Origin: Chloroflexota bacterium
GTDB lineage: Bacteria; Chloroflexota; Ktedonobacteria; Ktedonobacterales; Ktedonobacteraceae
Length of the DNA: 9,685 bases
Reading direction: 5' to 3'
NCBI GenBank assembly: GCA_005879655.1
Contig: VBJK01000469.1
Span: forward strand, 1-9,685
The translations under genes were made by a program, and so were the position numbers. This document shows, in pieces, positions 6,359 to 9,685 of this stretch (positions are counted from its first letter, which is position 1; each line of letters begins with the position of its first letter). Under the pieces are notes generated by a model. It searched no databases and was not told the origin of the DNA. It saw only the letters and a program-made list of their open reading frames with translations.

Positions 6359-7753
6359 TCATTCCTCCCCCACCTCCTCCACCAACGCCTGTACCACCTC
6401 CTTATCCTGCTCATCTAACACCGTCCGTGGGTCAAGCAACAGGCTATCGCGCAGAATACGTGTAATTATAGGAATATGGCGTAAGCGTAAACGTTTAGCT
6501 AGTTCGTCTAATGGAATGGGCATATGCGCGGCATCAAGCGCGAGCAACGTCGTCTTGAGCGTCTCGCCAGGAAGTGTCCCACCGCCAACCGTAGACTCGC
6601 CGGGTTGCTTGCGGGCAGCAATCCCCTTCGCGCGTAAGCGAGAGACCCATCTCATGGCCCGACCGTCAATCTTCTCTGGCCGAGCGGAAATCATACGCCA
6701 GATCGGAATGTGCTGCTCAGCCTCATCACGCTGATAGTGGCGCAACGTCGCCTCTAATGCCGCCAGCGTCAGCTTATCAATGCGTACCGCCCGCATCAGT
6801 GGATGCTTAGCGAGCAGAGCAATCACCTCTTGCTTGCCCACCAGAATGCCAGCCTGCGGACCCCCCAGCAGCTTATCAGCAGAGAAACAGACCAGATCAG
6901 CACCCGCAGCAAGACTCTCCTGCGGAGTCGGTTCGTGGGCCAGGCCGTAGCGCTCACTCTTAAGCAGACAACCACTGCCCAGATCATTCATCACTAGCAA
7001 ATTATGGCGATGGGCTAACTCGGCCATCGTAGTAATGGGAGTCGTTTCGGTGAAGCCCGTAATTAAAAAGTTGCTGGGATGAACTGCCAGCAGCAGGGCA
7101 GTTCGTTCGTTGATGGCAGCTGCATAGTCAGCGATACGCGTACGGTTCGTCGTACCTACCTCAACGAGCTGACAACCGCTCTGACGCATCACATCGGGTA
7201 TGCGAAAACCACCGCCAATCTCTACCAATTGTCCACGGGAAATAATCACCTCGCGCCCCATGGCCAGCGCACTTAAACCCAAAAGTACTGCCGCCGCATT
7301 AATATTCGTCACCAGTGCAGCCTGCGCACCGGTCAGGTCACGCAAAAGAGCTACTACATGAGTATGGCGTGAACCCCGTTCACCGACCTCAAGCTCGTAC
7401 TCCAGATTAGCATAGCCGCCGGAGACTTCCTGTACCGCCTGAAGTGCAGCTGCACTGAGAGGAGCGCGTCCAAGATTGGTATTAATAATCACGCCCGTCG
7501 CATTTATCACCGAGCGCAAATGGGGTTGTTGTTCTTGTTTGAGCAAGCGTTCAGCGCTGGCAAGCAGATCGTCGTGTGATGGACAGCAAGCACCCTCCTG
7601 AATCGCCGCACGAGCCAGGGCAATGCTGGCACGTATAGCACGTAGCGTGAGGGAACGAGAATAGTGAGTAATGCACGTTTGCCCTACCGTAGATTGTAGT
7701 AACTCGTCAACCGAGGGCAAAAGGCGAAGTTGGTTCTGCTGCTCAAAATTCAT
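6359..7753 (-). CDS. selA: L-seryl-tRNA(Sec) selenium transferase (selenocysteine synthase)
   Basis: SelA is a cytosolic PLP enzyme that converts seryl-tRNA(Sec) to selenocysteinyl-tRNA(Sec) using selenophosphate. The 464-aa length is normal for the family. Visible hallmarks are the N-terminal LLPSVDELL segment, INATGVIINTNLGRAPLS (about 83-100), GERGSRHTHV (124-133), EVGTTNRT (198-205) and FSADKLLGGPQAG, whose Lys294 is the expected Schiff-base lysine. Two family positions look changed (TNINAAAVLL for the commoner NNNAAAVLL, and FSADK for FSGDK); neither removes a known catalytic residue. The ATG at 7753 is preceded by GGGAGG, about 11 nt upstream, a rather long spacing. The gene ends in TGA. 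No selB, selD or tRNA-Sec is adjacent, unlike the frequent selAB arrangement, so the rest of the pathway must lie elsewhere or be missing. A structured leader precedes the gene. Confidence 0.96.
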   Translation of the reverse strand: MNFEQQNQLRLLPSVDELLQSTVGQTCITHYSRSLTLRAIRASIALARAAIQEGACCPSHDDLLASAERLLKQEQQPHLRSVINATGVIINTNLGRAPLSAAALQAVQEVSGGYANLEYELEVGERGSRHTHVVALLRDLTGAQAALVTNINAAAVLLGLSALAMGREVIISRGQLVEIGGGFRIPDVMRQSGCQLVEVGTTNRTRIADYAAAINERTALLLAVHPSNFLITGFTETTPITTMAELAHRHNLLVMNDLGSGCLLKSERYGLAHEPTPQESLAAGADLVCFSADKLLGGPQAGILVGKQEVIALLAKHPLMRAVRIDKLTLAALEATLRHYQRDEAEQHIPIWRMISARPEKIDGRAMRWVSRLRAKGIAARKQPGESTVGGGTLPGETLKTTLLALDAAHMPIPLDELAKRLRLRHIPIITRILRDSLLLDPRTVLDEQDKEVVQALVEEVGEE

Positions 7754-7803
7754 ACCGTGCGCATCCTCCCACTAAGGGACAATACCAGTTAAATGAGCCC
7801 GCC

Positions 7804-7845
7804 GCAGGGCAATCCCTTGTGGTTGCCCTGCTTGTGGTTGCTCTG
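7804..7845 (-). promoter_or_regulatory. selA leader: tandem 15-bp repeat and competing hairpin
   Basis: Read on the minus strand, GCAGAGCAACCACAA (7845-7831) is followed directly by GCAGGGCAACCACAA (7830-7816), one mismatch apart, and then by TTGCCCTGC (7812-7804). The last segment pairs perfectly with the start of the second repeat (9 bp) and with one mismatch to the first. Two mutually exclusive stems are therefore possible about 50-90 nt before the selA start. Control of selA expression is an inference; a plain hairpin from replication slippage is the alternative. Confidence 0.5.
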
Positions 7846-7878
7846 CGCGCTAGCAAAAAATAGAGACACCCTACCCGA

Positions 7879-7913
7879 TCAGTATCTAACCGGGGTTGCC
7901 GGAAATATACTGA
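7879..7913. other. Two-tier stem-loop between the toxin-like gene and selA
   Basis: TCAGTAT (7879-7885) pairs with ATACTGA (7907-7913). Inside, CCGG (7890-7893) pairs with CCGG (7899-7902), separated from the outer stem by small A/T-rich internal loops. On the minus strand a TTTTTT run (7860-7855) follows about 18 nt later, so this may act as a terminator for the leftward toxin-like gene, though the T-run is too far away for a classical intrinsic terminator. Confidence 0.4.
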
Positions 7914-7945
7914 CTGAGACTCTTATCATACATACCTATTTTATG

Positions 7946-8314
7946 CTAATGCAATGAATAATACATTGTAATGGCCAGACTATTCGCAACCTTGCCCATA
8001 ATGGCACGAAGATCAGCATCATTCAGTCTACAAATGGCGTATTGGTCGGCAAGCAACGTGCGCAACACTGGGTACATCAGCTCGGTTTTTACCAGGCTAT
8101 CGGTATCGAGAAGAGGATAATCGCGTTTCAAAAGTAAGTGATGATAAGGACGTAGTTTGCCACGGTACGAAGTGAGGGCAACAACGTTTACAGCACCTGC
8201 ATGGCGACAGAATGGATCGCCGGACACCACAAGAGCAGGATGCCAGTCAAGGATACGCTTCTCCTCGATACCAGGAGGGAGCGAAGCCGGTGCAAGTTCT
8301 GGTGGATGCGGCAT
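7946..8314 (-). CDS. Divergent MazF/PemK-like endoribonuclease toxin candidate
   Basis: This 122-aa protein has the length and pattern of the MazF/PemK fold: LPPGIEEKRILDWHPALVVSGDPF at residues 12-35, a central VNVVALTS strand (42-49), a DSLVKTE segment at about 72-78 and a C-terminal AICRLNDADLRAIMGKVANSL, like the usual IGRLSPEDLARI...L ending. Family members cut mRNA at short sequences and are held inactive by an antitoxin. The usual catalytic Arg of the RPALVV motif is His25 here, whereas a Thr (T48) is present where expected; activity is therefore uncertain. No Shine-Dalgarno is visible before the ATG at 8314; in-frame stops just upstream fix it as the furthest possible start. A 75-aa gene ends 32 bp upstream, as toxin-antitoxin pairs often do. 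Alternatively it is a degenerate or housekeeping-recruited PemK relative. Confidence 0.65.
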   Translation of the reverse strand: MPHPPELAPASLPPGIEEKRILDWHPALVVSGDPFCRHAGAVNVVALTSYRGKLRPYHHLLLKRDYPLLDTDSLVKTELMYPVLRTLLADQYAICRLNDADLRAIMGKVANSLAITMYYSLH

Positions 8315-8346
8315 GGTGATTTTCTATTAAATATCTTTACAACTAA

Positions 8347-8574
8347 CTATGGACGGGCAAAAACAACTGGAGCATAGACAGGCGTATCACTGGTGGACTC
8401 AAGCTGACTGTAGAAGCAAGCTGTCGTCAGCGACCAGGAATGCGCAACAAGACTGAGACGCTCCTCTCGTTCGTCCTGACTCTCTTCCTGTAGGGCAACA
8501 GCTATGAGGTCCATATCGCGTTGATACTGTTCCGTAAGTAAGGATGAACGGCTGAAGTCACAATTCATTGCCAT
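8347..8574 (-). CDS. Unrecognised 75-aa protein, possible antitoxin of the MazF-like neighbour
   Basis: I recognise no family. The product is acidic in the middle (EESQDEREER, residues about 30-39), with a helical N-terminal half and a hydrophobic, proline-ending C-terminus (APVVFARP). It does not look like the AbrB, ribbon-helix-helix or HTH antitoxins normally paired with MazF. Translation is supported by AGAGG on the minus strand about 8 nt before the ATG at 8574; a second ATG is at codon 3. It lies 32 bp before the MazF-like gene in the same direction, so both are probably co-transcribed. The antitoxin role is inferred from position, small size and acidity only. Confidence 0.55.
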   Translation of the reverse strand: MAMNCDFSRSSLLTEQYQRDMDLIAVALQEESQDEREERLSLVAHSWSLTTACFYSQLESTSDTPVYAPVVFARP

Positions 8575-8762
8575 AAAAGCTACCTCTTATAATTCCAAGT
8601 CCAATTCGCCATACGTCCAAATCTATCGCGTATCGCGGGTAGCGGAAAAACCGCGTGAGGGTCAAAATTTTCTCCAACGTTGCAGATTATACCAGCAATT
8701 TAGGTAATAAGCAATCCTTTTTTGAAGAATCTGAAAAGTTCTTGTAAAGTCAAGGTGTAGCG

Positions 8763-8774
8763 GTGAGCGCTCAC
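8763..8774. promoter_or_regulatory. Candidate LacI/GalR-family operator
   Basis: GTGAGCGCTCAC is a perfect 12-bp palindrome and equals the core of the symmetric lac operator; an A follows on the right as in that operator. The GCGC centre is typical of LacI-family sites. No sugar gene or LacI-type repressor is in the window, and a 12-bp palindrome is not rare, so this is a candidate only. Confidence 0.35.
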
Positions 8775-8842
8775 ACGTGGGTACAAGCTGATCCGAGGCT
8801 CTAGATGTGCTCTTACTTGCAGATCACCACTTATGGCGACGC

Positions 8843-8878
8843 CCTCAAGAAAAAAGAACTTTTTGGCTATTCTTGAGG
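8843..8878. repeat. Nested inverted repeat just upstream of the tRNA promoter
   Basis: CCTCAAGAA (8843-8851) is the exact reverse complement of TTCTTGAGG (8870-8878). Inside, AAAAAG (8851-8856) is complementary to CTTTTT (8859-8864). The structure ends 15 bp before the -35 box, where stable-RNA promoters often carry activator or UP-element sites. It could instead be a bidirectional terminator insulating the operon. Confidence 0.55.
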
Positions 8879-8893
8879 ATTGAGAAAAAATGC

Positions 8894-8922
8894 TTGACAG
8901 CACGCAAAGAGTCCGTTATAAT
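8894..8922 (+). promoter_or_regulatory. Consensus sigma-70 promoter of the tRNA-tuf operon
   Basis: TTGACA at 8894-8899 and TATAAT at 8917-8922 are separated by exactly 17 bp, a perfect match to the housekeeping promoter consensus. A GAGAAAAAA tract lies just upstream, like an UP element. The octamer GAGTCCGT occurs on both sides of the -10 box (8909-8916 and 8923-8930). Transcription should start near 8929-8931, about 40 nt before tRNA-Tyr. Confidence 0.93.
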
Positions 8923-8969
8923 GAGTCCGTCGATCACTCAGAGACAAAAACTGGTGTGTTCTACCACAT

Positions 8970-9050
8970 GGGCAGTTACCAAAGTGGCCAAATGGGACTG
9001 ACTGTAAATCAGTTGCGAGAGCTTCGGAGGTTCGAATCCTCCACTGCCCA
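8970..9050 (+). tRNA. tRNA-Tyr (anticodon GTA)
   Basis: This 81-nt class II tRNA has a 7-bp acceptor stem (GGGCAGT / ACTGCCC) with discriminator A, and an anticodon stem ACTGA/TCAGT enclosing the loop CTGTAAA, so the anticodon is GTA. It has a long variable arm (TGCGAGAGCTTC), as expected for bacterial tRNA-Tyr, and a T arm GGAGG-TTCGAAT-CCTCC. The 3' CCA is not encoded and must be added by the CCA-adding enzyme. It is the first gene after the strong promoter. Confidence 0.97.
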
Positions 9051-9087
9051 CCCAAGACATACTCCTGATTATGTTATGGCTTGATTA

Positions 9088-9159
9088 GCCCGTGTGGCGC
9101 AGCGGTAGCGCACAGTCTTGGTAAGACTGGGGTCATGGGTTCAATTCCCATCACGGGCT
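9088..9159 (+). tRNA. tRNA-Thr (anticodon GGT)
   Basis: This 72-nt tRNA has acceptor stem GCCCGTG/CACGGGC with discriminator T, a D arm GCGC-AGCGGTA-GCGC, an anticodon stem CAGTC/GACTG around the loop TTGGTAA (anticodon GGT), and a T arm ATGGG-TTCAATT-CCCAT. CCA is not encoded. It follows tRNA-Tyr by 37 bp and is presumably cut from the same transcript. Placement of Tyr and Thr tRNAs ahead of tuf recalls the thrU-tyrU-glyT-thrT-tufB operon of enterobacteria. Confidence 0.97.
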
Positions 9160-9418
9160 CCCGTGGTTTCTGAATGATGTCTGGGCTGAGGTATGCAGCT
9201 CCGGTTCCATCTTCACGAAATTCCGCGTACAGGACGCACAAAAGCTTTTGCTGCCGTCTTCTGAATTGATCGTTATTATTCCCTTCCTTTCTGATAAAGC
9301 AAAAAGACTGGAAATTTTATCTCTTATAACGGTCAGATGCCAGGGGACGGCTGCTGCATGTCTATATCCATTGCCATCTGATCACAAGAGAGGATTGCAG
9401 AAGGAGCCACCATCAAAC
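9160..9418 (+). other. tRNA-tuf spacer / tuf leader
   Basis: This non-coding stretch of 259 bp lies before tuf. It contains the palindrome CAAAAGCTTTTG near 9239-9250 and a long-range pairing GGTCAGATG (9331-9339) with CATCTGATC (9375-9383), including one G-U pair. I see neither a clear terminator nor a strong internal promoter, so tuf is probably read from the promoter at 8894. Confidence 0.5.
9401..9406 (+). promoter_or_regulatory. Ribosome-binding site of tuf
   Basis: AAGGAG precedes the tuf ATG with a 12-nt gap, longer than the usual 5-9 nt. The start is nevertheless secure, because [20 protein letters not shown] is the canonical EF-Tu N-terminus. Confidence 0.7.
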
Positions 9419-9685
9419 ATGGCTAAGAAGAAGTTTGAGCGAACAAAGCCGCATGTGAATGTGGGTACCATTGGACACATTGACCATGGCAAGACGACTC
9501 TGACGGCTGCAATTACGAAAGTATTGGCCGCCGCTCAGCTTGCCAAGTATACGGCCTTTGACCAGATTGACAAGGCTCCAGAAGAGCGCGAGCGCGGTAT
9601 TACCATCGCCATTGCTCACCTGGAGTACGAGACCGACAAGCGCCACTATGCTCACGTGGACTGCCCCGGTCATGCTGACTACATT
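9419..9685 (+). CDS. tuf: Elongation factor Tu, N-terminal part (cut by window edge)
   Basis: EF-Tu is the cytosolic GTPase that delivers aminoacyl-tRNA to the ribosome. The 89 visible codons cover the start of the G domain: the canonical N-terminus [21 protein letters not shown]-loop [11 protein letters not shown] (residues about 19-29), switch I with [12 protein letters not shown] (the invariant Thr is in GIT) and the G3 motif [13 protein letters not shown] differs from the proteobacterial GITINTAH and resembles actinobacterial GITISIAH, which supports a non-proteobacterial host. It is the last visible gene of the tRNA-Tyr/tRNA-Thr/tuf cluster. About three quarters of the protein (of roughly 400 aa) lies beyond the right edge. 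Confidence 0.98.
   Translation, partial: MAKKKFERTKPHVNVGTIGHIDHGKTTLTAAITKVLAAAQLAKYTAFDQIDKAPEERERGITIAIAHLEYETDKRHYAHVDCPGHADYI

Larger units (their letters stand above)
8575..8893. other. Divergent intergenic region with palindromes, no gene
   Basis: This gap separates the leftward small-gene pair from the rightward tRNA-tuf operon. It holds a GCGG-AAAAA-CCGC hairpin (8642-8654), the LacI-type palindrome at 8763-8774 and the nested inverted repeat at 8843-8878. A 67-codon minus-strand frame at 8700-8903 crosses the tRNA promoter and has no family resemblance, so I do not call it. Confidence 0.6.

Noticed and set aside
8634..8655. Intrinsic terminator at the GCGG-AAAAA-CCGC hairpin
   Set aside because: The stem is only 4-5 bp, and no T-run follows directly on either strand.
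8700..8903. Minus-strand 67-codon frame
   Set aside because: It overlaps the consensus tRNA promoter and palindromes, has no ribosome-binding site and no family motifs.
8867..9055. Minus-strand 62-codon frame beginning MGGQWRIRTSEALATDLQS
   Set aside because: It is the antisense of tRNA-Tyr; this string is a familiar spurious protein produced by translating tRNA genes backwards.
9331..9383. Riboswitch or attenuator in the tuf leader
   Set aside because: Only one 9-bp pairing with a wobble and a 35-nt loop is visible, with no T-run or known aptamer core.

Overview
This window looks like chromosomal DNA from a free-living Gram-positive-type or monoderm bacterium. Chloroflexota of the Ktedonobacteria type is my best guess. 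That guess rests on an actinobacterial/Chloroflexi-flavoured EF-Tu N-terminus (GITIAIAH), TTG/ATG starts with variable Shine-Dalgarno sites, a stand-alone selA, many loose intergenic repeats, and an HTH-plus-ATPase regulator of the kind abundant in that class. No phage, plasmid or complete insertion sequence is visible. The taxonomic call is inference, not proof.

Layout. Positions 1-2362 hold a two-gene minus-strand operon: a small two-helix membrane protein followed, with a 4-bp ATGA overlap, by an XRE-type HTH / coiled-coil / P-loop ATPase protein that runs off the left edge. Positions 2363-3233 are a gene-free stretch with two diverged copies of a repeat and several stem-loops. Positions 3234-4172 encode an apparently orphan beta-class DNA methyltransferase (minus). 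Positions 4173-4456 contain a 115-bp MITE-like or REP-like element made of three palindromic units. Positions 4457-6022 encode a TauE/SafE anion exporter fused to an N-terminal DUF1634-like membrane domain (minus). Behind it, at 6167-6336, lie four ungapped 34-bp repeats spaced 42, 52 and 42 bp apart.

Positions 6359-7753 encode SelA, the selenocysteine synthase (minus), preceded by a leader with a tandem repeat and a competing hairpin. Positions 7946-8574 hold a small minus-strand pair: an unrecognised 75-aa protein and a divergent MazF/PemK-like protein, a candidate toxin-antitoxin module. Positions 8575-8893 contain palindromes but no convincing gene. From 8894 rightwards, on the plus strand, a textbook sigma-70 promoter (TTGACA-17-TATAAT) drives tRNA-Tyr(GTA) and tRNA-Thr(GGT), followed by tuf (EF-Tu), cut by the right edge. 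This is the classical tRNA-tuf arrangement.

How the genes relate. The right end is a housekeeping translation operon. selA belongs to selenoprotein synthesis, but selB, selD and the tRNA-Sec are not in the window. The left and middle parts are accessory. The most distinctive signals are the phased repeat array upstream of the TauE fusion, the three-palindrome element with covarying stems, the diverged repeat pair whose differences are all transitions, and the membrane-protein/HTH-ATPase operon.
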